Assembly: GCA_024500155.1 (NCBI GenBank)
Contig: CM044871.1
Span: 80,584,402 to 80,648,401 of the forward strand
From: Chenopodium formosanum
Lineage: Eukaryota > Streptophyta > Magnoliopsida > Caryophyllales > Amaranthaceae
DNA: 64,000 nucleotides
Direction of reading: 5' to 3'
Below the pieces are notes generated by a model. The model was not told the origin of the DNA, did no database searches, and was given only the letters and a program-made list of their open reading frames with translations. Positions 23,960 through 33,396 of this stretch are shown in pieces (position 1 is the stretch's first letter; each line of letters starts with the position of its first letter). Both the position numbers and the translations under genes were made by a program.

Positions 23960-24867
23960 AAAGATAAAATCGATAAAAACAAATAATCAAAACTCAACCT
24001 CGGTAGTTGGTGTCGTTGTAAAATAATATCACAAATACAAAAAAAAATTGCAACGTTCATCAAATAGTATATATCAGCATTTATCTTCAAACTTAATATT
24101 AAATAAATTTCACTTGAAATTATTACTACCTTACATTAATTCCACATTTTTCAGAAACATATAAAGTATTACTCGGTCGGTCATGGGTTATTCGGTCGGT
24201 CACGGTTTACGTACTCTCACACAGAAAAGGTGCTAACGGATTGAGAAAATTTAGTAACCAATGACTGTTTGAGTAACCCCTACATAAATAATCCCGGCGA
24301 AAATGCGTTAATCGACTGAGTAACCCCATAATAAGTAATCTTGACCGACTAAGCAGCTTGACCGACTAAGTAGCTAGTCTCGACCACACTGAAAAAGCAC
24401 CGAAATTTTATTTAGGCAGGTTGAATAATAATTTATAAAAATAAGTAAAGTGTTAAAAAGTGAGTCTTTTTTATTTTTTATCTTGTTTATTGAGTCGTCC
24501 TATATTATGGGTGGGTATCCCCACCTTGTTCGAGTATGATAAAAATAATAATTGTATTTTTGTCATTTTCCAACAATATGACACTCAGTCTTGTTGAATT
24601 AAATTATTTGTCAAATACAATGGTGGTAATGATTTAATAGGCAAATGTTCTTATCAATTTATTACCAACAATGTTCTTCACCAAAACATGTGTATACATA
24701 TTAATACATTATATAAAAATATATATATAATTAAATCGTCCTAAACTCCTAAACAATTATAGGCAGTCCCAGAAGAAGAAAAAAAAATAAAAAAAAATAA
24801 AAAAAAAAGCAAAGATTAACTTGAATCAAAAACAATTTGAAGAATAATCATTAAAAAAGGCTACCAT
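23960..24867. other. Intergenic repeat-like sequence
   Basis: No gene seen. Two CGGTCGGTCA motifs at about 24175-24210 and two inverted TTGACCGACTAAG motifs at about 24343-24372 flank ~150 bp and could form a fold-back. The rest is AT-rich. Confidence 0.4.
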
Positions 24868-24919
24868 ATTTGATTGTAATAACCTTCAAATATTCTTAAT
24901 AGGGATTACACAATATATA

Positions 24920-25087
24920 CTCCCTCCGTTGTTATCATCTTCTTATATTCCACTTTGCTATGTTCATTTTTTTTTATCTTCCCGCTTATCATTTATTCCT
25001 TTTATGGTTAAAAAAAATCACTTTAAACACTTATTTCGTCACCCACATAGCCTACACAAAACTCTATTTATAACGAAACGAAGGAAG
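24920..25087. mobile_element. Stowaway MITE
   Basis: TA is on both sides (24918-24919, 25088-25089). The ends are CTCCCTCCGTTGTTATC and, inverted, CTTCCTTCGTTTCG. Diverged copies of its left half recur near 25590 and 25885 within the same array. Confidence 0.65.
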
Positions 25088-26173
25088 TACTTAAATGAAA
25101 TTGTCTAATTTAATTGTAATAACTTTACAATTTCTGTATTGGGACTCTACAAAAATTAGTTGGGTCCGCCTAATTTGATTGTAATAATAATCTTCAACTA
25201 CTAGACTCTATAATACTTAATTATTGGGACTGCCTAGTATTTTTTATTGGACTCTATAATACTTAATTATTGGGACTGCCTAATTTGATTTTAATAACTT
25301 TCAAATATTCTGTATTAACACTCTACAATACTTAGCTAGGACTGTCTAATCTGATTATAAGATAACCTTCAATTATTTTTTTATTAGACTCCATAACACT
25401 TAATTAGGATTGCCTAATTAGATTGTAATATCCTTTCTATTTTTTATTGGGACTCTATAATGCTCAATTGGAACTGCCTAATTGATTAAAAAAATTAATC
25501 CTTCTATTATTTTTTTATTGAGACTTTATAATACTTGATTGAGATTACCTTATTTGATTGTAATAACCTTTAAATATTCTTAATCGGGACTACATATCAT
25601 TCCCACCATTCTTTTTTTTTATCTTCTTATATTCCATTTAGCTATGTTCATTTTTTTTATATACCCTCTTACCCTTTATTCTTCTTACGATACAATTTTT
25701 TTCACTTTTATTAAGTAAAAATAATTTCAATTTAGCAAAAATAAGGTGAAGAGAACGGGACCTTACTTTTTAGATTATAAGTTTATACCGTGCTCACTTA
25801 CTGACACACAATTTTAACTCGGACATCCTTATTTGATTATAATAACCGTCAAATAATATTCTTAATTGAGACTACATATATAGTTCTCTGTCCATTCTTT
25901 TTTATCTTCTTACTTTTCATTTTGATATGTTATTTTATTATCTTCCCACTTACCCTTTTATATGTTCCTTCTAAGGTTTTTTTTTTTTTTCCTCACTTCT
26001 TATTCTTACCTCACTACATAAACTATATTTAACAATACCAGTGTTTATAAACAAATTTCTATCTCCTATCTAAAAGGTAAAAATATGGACCCACTTTTCA
26101 CTTATTACTTCAATTTATATGATCAGTAAACGAGAAGATTATTAAAAAAGAAAAACAAAGGAGGAAGTACTTA

Positions 26174-26409
26174 GGGCATGTTCTCTTACGTTGAAATTCA
26201 GTTCAGTTCAGTTCAGTTCAGGTCAGTTCAGTTCGGTTCAGTTCAGCTCCTAATTTCCTTCTCTTATAAAATATTCATTTCACTTCAGTTCAGTTCAGTT
26301 CAGTTCAGTTCGATTAACTCAGCTCAGTTCAGTTCAGTTCAGCTCAATTCAGTTTAGTTTAGTTCAGTTCAGTTCAGTTTAGCTGAGTTTAGTCAATGAG
26401 AACATGCCC
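26174..26409. mobile_element. (CAGTT)n-body Tourist-type MITE, copy 2
   Basis: TTA lies at 26171-26173 and 26410-26412. The terminal inverted repeats GGGCATGTTCTC / GAGAACATGCCC are perfect over 12 bp. The body is an almost pure run of CAGTT pentamers with a central TCTTATAAAATATTCATTTC segment. It is the cleanest family member in the window. Confidence 0.85.
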
Positions 26410-26587
26410 TTAATTGGGACTATCTAATTTGATTGTAATAACACGTTAAAAAAAATTAAAAAAATTAAAAAAAACCCAACTTTTATTGGGATTTAATTTG
26501 GGACTATATAATATTTAATTAGTTTTTCCTAATTCGATTGTAATAATCGATCTTCAACGGTTCTTTATTGAGACTCTATAATACTTA

Positions 26588-26764
26588 GGGCCTGTTCACA
26601 TTTACTTAATTTCAATTTAGTTCAGTTCAGTTCAGATTTAATCAGTTCAGTTCAGTTCAACTCCTAATTTCCCTCTTTCATATTCATTTCAGCTCAATTC
26701 AGTTCAGTTCAGTTCAGCTCCAATCAGTTCAGTTCAGCCCAGTTCAGTAAATGTGAACAGACCC
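26588..26764. mobile_element. (CAGTT)n-body Tourist-type MITE, copy 3
   Basis: TTA lies at 26585-26587 and 26765-26767. The terminal repeats GGGCCTGTTCACATTTAC and, inverted, GGGTCTGTTCACATTTAC match at 16 of 18 positions. The body is CAGTT pentamers. Confidence 0.85.
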
Positions 26765-27016
26765 TTAATTGAGATTGCCTAATTTAATTGTAATAACCTT
26801 CAACTTTTCTTTATTGAGACTCTATTATACTTAATTGGGACTGCCTACTTTGAATGTGATATCCTTCAACTTTTTTTTAATTAAAACTTTATAATAAGGG
26901 ACTGCCTAATTTGATTTTAATAATCTTCAACTTTTTTGTATTGAGACTCTATAATATTTAATTGAGACTGCCTAATTTATATTTTAATAACCATATATAA
27001 TGTTTTTAAGGAATAT

Positions 27017-27038
27017 TATATATATATATATATATATA
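27017..27038. repeat. (TA)n microsatellite, left insertion site of the inner MULE
   Basis: An uninterrupted TA run directly abuts the left terminus of the 27039-32205 element. A matching TA run abuts the other end, so the target duplication is hidden within the microsatellite. Confidence 0.8.
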
Positions 27039-27329
27039 GAGGAAGGCTCATGTAAGAACCCTCCTCTATATAAGAACTCAATCTTATATAAGAACCCATC
27101 CTAGCCATTCATTGGATTTGATCTAACCATCTATAACACTCCTTTAGTAATGGCATTTATGTAATTCTTTACCTTTTCTCTTTTTACACTTTTAACAAAA
27201 TACCCTAAATCTTAAGGTTATTCTTTTCATTTTCTCTCTCCTTAACATATCACTTTCTCTCTCCTCAGCACTTTCTCTCTCCTCAGCAATTTCTCTCTCA
27301 AAATTGGGTAAGTTTATTACTTGTTAAAG

Positions 27330-27960
27330 TTTTTTTTTTTTACCGATTTCATTGTTTTTTTTTGCGATTTTGCTGTTATATAAAGTGTAAAGATTACATT
27401 TGTTTGTTTAAATTTTCTTTTTTTTTTTTCCAAAATTTTTTTCGATTTTTTTCTGTTTTTCTTTTCGATTTCCAGATTTTTTTCCAGATTTTTTTTCGAT
27501 TTTTTTTTTCGATTTTTTTATATTTCGAGTTTTTCGATTTTATTTTTCGAGTTTTAAGATTTTTTTTAATTTTGAGTTTTTAGATTTGTTTTTTTATTTT
27601 TTCGATTTTTTTTTCGATTTTTTCCAGTTTTTTTGTTTTTCAATTTTTTTTTCGATTTTTCCAGTTTTTTTATTTTTCGACTTTTCCAGTTTTTTTGTTT
27701 TTCGATTTTTTTTTTCGATTTTTTCCAGTTTTTTTGTTTTTCGATTTTTTTTTTCGATTTTTCCAGTTTTTTTATTTTTCGATTTTTCCAGTTTTTCGAT
27801 TTTTCGATTTTTTTATTTTTCCAGATTTTTTCTAGTTTTTATTTATTTATTTATTTATTTTTCCTAATCATCTTTTTCAAGTTTTTTTTTTATTGTTTTT
27901 ATTTTCAATTTTTTTTATTTTTCGATTTTTTTTGCTTGAGTTGTTCTATTTGCTTGAATT
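27330..27960 (+). repeat. TTTTTCGATTTTTTCCAG low-complexity block (left arm)
   Basis: About 600 bp of T-rich repeats with phased CGA and CCAG interruptions. The same motif appears inverted (AAAATCGAACAAAAAT) at about 31460-31870, so the two blocks are parts of long mirrored arms. Overlapping Phe-rich frames here are artefacts of the repeat. Confidence 0.75.
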
Positions 27961-28034
27961 TTATTGGATTTTAATTTCAGATTGTGTTTTTTTGCTTCAA
28001 TTTGTGTTTTTGATGATTAGGTTTTTGCATATTC

Positions 28035-29068
28035 ATGGATTTTGATGATGTTCAACATAATTCTCCCTCCTCTGTTACTCATTCAGGTAATTTTAATTGT
28101 TTTAATACTTTAATTTTAATGTACTTATATGTTCTAAATTTTTCTTACTTGCATGTTCTAAAGTAATTTTGTGAATTTATTGATTATGTTCAAAAGTTGT
28201 TTTAATGTTCTAAATTATTTCTGGTTATGTTCTAAAGTAATCTATTATGTTCCAAATTTTTCCACTCTATGTCCGTGATTTGTTATGTTCTAAAGTATTC
28301 GGCTAAGTTTAATTGTTTTAATGCTTTAATTTCAATTTACGTACATGTCCTAAACTTTTCTTACATGTTCTAAACTTTACTTGCTTACATGTTCTAAAGT
28401 CATTTTGTGAATATGTTGATTATGTTCAAAAGTTGTTTTAATGTTCTAAATTTTTCCTGGTTATGTTCTAAACTAATTCATTATGTTCTAAATTTTTTCA
28501 CTTTATTATGTTCTAAATTTTATTATGTATGTTATAAAGTAATTTACTATGTTCTAAAGTTTATCCTTAATGTTCTAAATTATTTTGTATGTTCTAAAGT
28601 TTTCTACGTATCTTTCTCTTTATGTTTTAAAGTTTATTATTATGTTATAATATTTTCTTCATATTGTATGACTTTTATTTTATGTTCTAAAGTTTACTTT
28701 CTAGTTTTAAATTTTATCTTTTATGTTCTATTGCAGTTTGTGTTATTTATCGTACTCCTGAGGTTGTTGGATCATTTAGCCCTGGTGGTACCACTAAGGA
28801 ATGGATTCCAAGTGTTCCCGAGGAGTTAAAACCTCGTTTGGGGATGATATTCAAAGATCCTGAAGAAGGTCTTAGTTTTTACAAAGCATATGCAAATACC
28901 GCTGGGTTTACTTCTAGGAAATCTACGACTACAAGGAAGAAGAATAACAAAGATATAATTGCTTTTCAATATGGAGTTTGCAATAAGGAAGGTTTCAGGG
29001 CAACAAAAAAATCTATTGCTCAACAAACCGTTGATGAGGAAGGAAAAATGTACTATATATTGTTTTAA
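28035..29068 (+). CDS. FAR1/FHY3-type DNA-binding-domain protein (two exons)
   Basis: Exon 1 is 28035-28086 (starts MDFDDVQHNS) and exon 2 is 28737-29068. The donor is TTCAG|GTAATT and the acceptor TTGCAG|TT; phase 1 is kept across the junction. The spliced product is 127 aa. It contains a FAR1 DNA-binding (WRKY-GCM1-like) start: LKPRLGMIFKDPEEGLSFYK, AYANTAGFTSRKS, then GVCNKEGFRA with the first expected Cys. It stops at YYILF before the distal Cys/His ligands and before any MULE transposase domain, so it is truncated relative to FAR1 transposases. The start ATG is the first that splices in frame. The 650 bp intron is filled with ATGTTCTAAA repeats. It lies tail-to-tail with the Ulp1-like gene, 44 bp between stops. 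DNA binding is doubtful because the zinc-chelating half is incomplete. Confidence 0.75.
28100..28730 (+). repeat. ATGTTCTAAA repeat array within the FAR1-like intron
   Basis: More than 20 degenerate copies of TATGTTCTAAAGT-like sequence spaced about 20-30 bp. They share orientation with transcription of the surrounding gene. The same unit, inverted, makes up the introns of the convergent gene. Confidence 0.85.
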
Positions 29069-29112
29069 ATATATGTCTAAAGATATAAACTTAAGATTTA
29101 CACAATCATATA

Positions 29113-30521
29113 TCAATTTTTGTTCAACTTTGACCACTTTCTAGCCATCTTCATCACTCTTTTCCGTTCTTCATTTACTTCTGATGTTATAATCTTCCCA
29201 CAATACTCCACTCGTAACCTTTTCATTTGCTCAAACTGCAAACAAAAAAAATACAAAGGCATTAAACTTAAAATACACATGTAATTCAGAATATAATAAA
29301 AAATACTTTAGAACATTTCCATGTAATTTAGAACATAATCAGATTAACTTTAGAACATAGACATCTAACTTATAACATAATCAGAATTACTTTAGAACAT
29401 AATCAAGTAATTTAGAACATAATCAGATAAACTTTAGAACATAGACATTAAACTTAGAACATAATCATAATTACTTTAGAACATAATCAGATTTACTTTA
29501 GAACATAATCTATCTAACTTAGAACATAATCAGAATTACTTTAGAACATTATCAAGTAATATTTAGAACATAGACATTAAACTTAGAACATAATTACAAT
29601 TACTTTAGAACATAATCATATTTACTTTAGAACATAATCTATCTAACTTAAAACATAATCAGAATTACTTTAGAACATTATCAGATTAACTTTAGAACAT
29701 AGACATCTAACTTAGAACATAATCAGAATTACTTTAGAACATAATCAAGTAATTTAGAACATAGACATTAAACTTAGAACATAATCAGAATTACTTTAGA
29801 ACATAATCAGATTAACTTTGGAACATAGACATTTAGCTTAGAACACTTTAGAACATAATCAGATTAACTTTGGAACATAGACATTTAGCTTAGAACATAA
29901 TCAGAATTACTTTAGAACATAATCAGAATATGGAGATGTAATTAGAACCTAATCATCTGACTTGACACTTACATTATCCTTCTCTAGCCCCGAATTCCAT
30001 TGTTTTTTACATTGTCCTTCATAGGTTTCCATGTGCTTCAACAAAAATACTCCACAATCATGATTGTTTGCATTGCTCTTCCATTTCATCTCAATATTTC
30101 TTGTTTCGAAAGTGGAGAAAACGGCACTCTTGTTATCAATTTCTTCATAAAATTCACCAAATGCCTTCAACTACAAAATTAATGATATGTACTTTAGAAT
30201 ATAATCAGAATTTACTTTAGAACATATACAAGTAATTTAGAACATAGATATGTACATTAGAACATAATCAGAATAACTTAAATTAGGTTAATGTTCCAAA
30301 ACGCGTTAATGTTCCAAAATTTTTATATAGCATAATAAGAAAATAATAATTAACCAAGTCAAAACTCTAGACCTTACCATCTTTGTAAAATCATCTCCAT
30401 ATTTATCCTCGATAGAAACATTCGGTGGAAGAAATCTATTATCAATGACATCGAGAGTTCCTTCCAAAAAGTTGAAGCACAACAAATAATAGTGATCCGG
30501 TAAAACAGCCGGAAAGAAAAC
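29113..30521 (-). CDS. Ulp1/C48 SUMO-protease-like protein, C-terminal catalytic part (5' end missing)
   Basis: Three exons on minus: 30521-30378, 30170-29973 and 29235-29113, each bounded by AG/GT (donors ATG|GTAAGG and AAT|GTAAGT). All are phase 0 and together open for 154 codons to TGA at 29115-29113. Exon one has PDHYYLLCFNF (predicted catalytic His) and TLDVIDN (catalytic Asp). Exon two has NNHDCGVFLLKHMETYEG (catalytic Cys). Exon three has the family's LRVEYCGKI tail. These are hallmarks of the C48 peptidases carried by some plant MULEs (Kaonashi-type and melon CUMULE-type). The expected Gln six residues before the Cys is Asn here, which may weaken activity. No N-terminal exon is seen before 30521, where repeats and a captured peroxidase fragment lie. 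A partial or decayed gene is likely. Confidence 0.75.
29255..29945 (-). repeat. TTTAGAACATAATCAGA array within the Ulp1-like last intron
   Basis: About 30 copies of an 18-22 bp unit, TTTAGAACATAATCAGA and close variants, nearly filling the 737 bp intron between 29236 and 29972. Read on the gene's strand the unit is ATGTTCTAAA, the same sense as in the FAR1-like intron. Confidence 0.9.
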
Positions 30522-30670
30522 CTACGTTTAGAACATAATCAGAAACTTTAGAACATAAACAAACATGTGTTTAGAACATAATCAGATACTTTAGAACATA
30601 AACAAACATATGTTTATAACATAATCAAACATGTGTTAAAACATAATTAGATACTTTAGAACATAAATAA
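30178..30670 (-). repeat. TTTAGAACATAATCAGA array, second and third blocks
   Basis: The same unit as 29255-29945, in the intron 30171-30377 and in the stretch upstream of the first retained exon (30522-30670). The upstream block is probably part of another intron whose 5' exon has been lost. Confidence 0.8.
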
Positions 30671-30707
30671 AAATAAATAGAACACAATAAAACTACGATT
30701 TACTACG

Positions 30708-30803
30708 ATTGACAGTATTAAGTCTCAAGTTGAGAGTATTTGCCCTGGTGTAGTTTCTTGCGCTGATATTCTAGCTGTAGCTGCAAGGGATTCAGTTGGT
30801 TTA
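30708..30803 (+). pseudogene. Captured exon fragment of a class III peroxidase
   Basis: An open stretch of 32 codons encodes IDSIKSQVESICPGVVSCAD then ILAVAARDSVGL. This matches the conserved 'CPGVVSCADIL..AARD' block of secreted plant class III peroxidases. It ends exactly at a GTAAGT splice donor. The heme-ligand histidine regions and the rest of the enzyme are absent. Its composition differs from the repeat arms around it. It sits inside the inner MULE, as expected for a Pack-MULE-style gene capture. Confidence 0.8.
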
Positions 30804-31455
30804 GTAAGTAAAACTTACAAATATTTTGCATAATGTTTAGCCAAGAAGCTAATATCTCTAGGTAAAACCCCAATACAAATCATACAATGTAAGAGTTGTA
30901 ACATGTTGCGCCCTGTGGTTGCTTATTATCATGCTATATGTAGACCTTGATTGATTAACTAGCAGTTATGCTTCAGCATACTTCCTTGCCCCATAGGTCA
31001 ACAGAATAAATCATGTTCTAAAGATGTGCTACTAAGTAGTCACTGATGTTAAATATAGTCCTCTATCCATAGAGGGATGCAACTAACTACTAAGATATGA
31101 ATATCCCACATGCCATTAGTTCAGTTACCATACTCAAGTACTCTTAGGCCTTATCGAATTTGGCTATTTCGACGGTATTGTAAAGAGTCAAAGCAACAGC
31201 ACAAATGAATATAAAACCCACTCGTTCTATATACACTTCTGCAACTTCACAAATCAAAAGCATCAAATCAGCAAGCCACCAAAAGTGAGGCAGCAAGCTA
31301 AAGCTTGCTCTTTATGGTCCAGAACTAGATGTTATCCATAAATGTATACACACCAACTCAAATCATGAGCTATACATAACATTAACCACAGCAATCCTGC
31401 TAAAACTCCTACATATCATCCCTAACAATGCAATTGACAATTACCATACTCAAAA
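30804..31455. other. Probable captured non-coding host sequence inside the MULE
   Basis: Non-repetitive sequence of ordinary composition follows the peroxidase exon donor and continues to the start of the right arm. It may be the intron of the captured peroxidase gene or a second capture. No further exon is recognised. Confidence 0.45.
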
Positions 31456-32060
31456 ATTGACATTTTAATTTGCAAAAATCGAACTAATTCGAAGAAAAAA
31501 AAAGTAATCGACAGATCTAATTTTTCGAACATAATTATTCACAAAAGTTGAACAAAATAATTCACAAAAGTTGAACAAAATAATGAACAATAATCGAACG
31601 AAATAATGAACAAAAATCGAACAAAAATCGATCGAAATAATGAACAAAAATCGAACAAAAATCATTCGCAAAAATCAAACAAAATAATTCGCAAAAATTG
31701 AACAAAATAATTCACAAAGATCCGAACCCTAAATTTGCTAAACCGAACTCAAATAAATCAAACTCCATAAGAAAAATCCAACTCAAAATCGCACAAAATA
31801 AACTGCAAAAATCGACTCATAAAATCGCAAAAATAGAACCCTAAATCCGAACCCTAAAAATTACAAAAATCACCAATTAAAACTTCAAATTCACTTGAAC
31901 ATCATGCTAATTTCATTAAAATTTGAACAAAATCGAAAACAAAAACATACCTGAAGCGAAATCCTTCAAAATTGCAACTTCTATCAGATTTTTGGGGGTT
32001 TTAGGAGAGAGAAAATGAGAAAATCGGGAAGAAGAGAGAGAAAGTTAGAGGAGAGAGAAA
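31456..32060 (-). repeat. AAAATCGAACAAAAAT block and purine tract (right arm)
   Basis: Repeats of AACAAAATAATTCGCAAAAA and AATCGAACAAAAATCG, followed by GAGAGAAAGTTAGAGGAGAG. In order and content it mirrors the left arm (27240-27960). The minus-strand frame 31465-31671 is repeat-derived. Confidence 0.7.
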
Positions 32061-32202
32061 AGGTTGGGAGGTGGGTAAGGGGTTGAAAAAGTTGGACACG
32101 TGTTTTAATCTTAGCCGTCTAAAACAACTTGATCCTACGGTTGAGATGGGTTCTTATATATCTAGGGTTCTTATATATCTAGGGGTTCTTACCGGATCCC
32201 TC

Positions 32203-32205
<3 letters not shown>

Positions 32206-32243
<38 letters not shown>
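32206..32243. repeat. (TA)n microsatellite, right insertion site of the inner MULE
   Basis: A TA run of about 38 bp directly abuts the right terminus, matching the TA run on the left side. Confidence 0.85.
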
Positions 32244-32245
<2 letters not shown>

Positions 32246-32635
32246 TTAATTTATTTTTTTTAATCAGAAAAACAAAAGTTGATTACTTTTTTTATCTTAA
32301 CACAATCATATCATTAACATACATAATAATTTTAATAATTTAATTTAGTAAAAGATATATAATGGAGATCAATTTGACAGAAGATAATTGTACCGACTAT
32401 TATCCTCAAGTTGATTATACCCCGTTTAAAAAAAAAAAAAAAAAAAAGAAAGAAAGTTGATTACACAGTTGACTAAGTTCCTTTTCTTCTTCTTCTTTTT
32501 TTTTTTTTTTTTTTTTTGGCAAAGATTTCCAAATTTATAGTATTTGATTGCTTTGTTATTTAAGTCAATGAAAATATTGAAGCCTAGAATTACGCCATCT
32601 ACTATTGTAAATAAGGATGATAGATTATACAGTAA

Positions 32636-33393
32636 GGGGCCGTTTGGTTCGCACGGGGTAACGGAATGGAATGAACAAAGGGAAAGACAAGGAATGGAAT
32701 GAAAATACCTAAAATTAGGGGTGTTGTTTGTTTAAAAATCAAAAGGAATGAGACCCACTAGTCCCACGACCACCACACCACCACCAACCAAACCACCACC
32801 AAACCACTCTCCATCGTTTCCACCACCAAACCACTCGCCGAACCTCCCTCAACATTCGCCTCCCTTCTCCGGCCATCCCCACCCCTCGCAATCAGCCCCG
32901 AAAAAACCCTAGATCGAATTGAACTTCATCGCTCAATCGAAATAGGGGCGATGATGAAGGTTTTCGAGGGGTGGGGGAAGTGTGACAGCCTCCGACGAGG
33001 GTTAAGAGAGTTCCGACGAGGGTTGAGCTAGTTCCGACGAGTGGCGGAGGATGTTTTTGCGGCTAGGGGAATGTTTTTGCGGGGGAGGGGATAGGCGGCG
33101 AGGGTCGTGGAAGGTCCGACGAGGGTCGGGGAGGGGCGGCGAGGGTCAGGTGGTGATGTGGTGGTGTGGTGGTTGGGTTTTCCGGGGGTGTAGGTAGGTA
33201 GGAAGGTGGTGGTGTGGTGGTGGTAGGGAATGGGAATGGAAATACCTAGGGGGGTGGGGAATGAACTTAGAAGGATTTGGGGGAATGAAGGGGGTAAAGG
33301 GAATGAAAGAAAGTGCTTACCAAACAACACCAAAGGGAATCGGGACAATTGATTCCCATTCCTTTTCCTGATTACCCCCAACCAAACGATCCC
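32636..33393. mobile_element. PIF/Harbinger-type non-autonomous element with GC-rich interior
   Basis: TAA lies on both sides (32633-32635, 33394-33396). Ends are GGGGCCGTTTGGTTCGCA and, inverted, GGGATCGTTTGGTTGGGGG. Near both ends is ACCACCACACCACCACC-like sequence in mirrored orientation. The ~500 bp centre is GC-rich, with several copies of CCGACGAGGGT / GGCGAGGGTC. The minus-strand frame 33028-33381 is Pro/Ser/Thr-rich and shows no domain. The interior could be an acquired host fragment, but its source is not recognised. Confidence 0.65.
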
Positions 33394-33396
33394 TAA

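Larger units (their letters stand above)
24868..26995 (+). repeat. Degenerate ~75-80 bp tandem array with embedded MITEs
   Basis: Many monomers share the order GGGACTGCCTAATTTGATTG, TAATAACCTTCAA, then TTTATTGGGACTCTATAATA. Copies recur at intervals of roughly 65-85 bp from about 25090 to 26990, with substitutions and indels. A Stowaway MITE and its flanking monomer also appear three times (about 24868-25090, 25553-25800, 25832-26165). Two (CAGTT)n MITEs (26174, 26588) are inserted into the array. No coding function is seen. Confidence 0.7.
27039..32205. mobile_element. MULE-like element carrying FAR1-domain and Ulp1-like genes
   Basis: A 5.17 kb element lies between two (TA)n runs. The left end GAGGAAGGCTCATGTAAGAA and the right end on the minus strand (GGGGAGGGATCCGGTAAGAA) are imperfect terminal inverted repeats. 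Both arms repeat TATATAAGAACCC-like subterminal motifs, typical of plant Mutator-like elements that insert into TA runs. The arms continue as mirrored blocks: a CTCTCTCTCC block, a TTTTTCGATTTTT block and an ATGTTCTAAA array. Inside are a FAR1-type gene (+), a Ulp1/C48-type gene (-) and a class III peroxidase fragment. No MULE transposase catalytic domain was found, so movement would need help in trans. Confidence 0.75.

Noticed and set aside
27362..27974. Phe-rich plus-strand frames
   Set aside because: Direct translation of TTTTTCGATTTTT repeats; no gene-like composition.
28100..30670. Regular short repeats that could be mistaken for a CRISPR array
   Set aside because: Repeat units are degenerate, spacers are not unique sequences of constant length, and the setting is a plant transposon intron.
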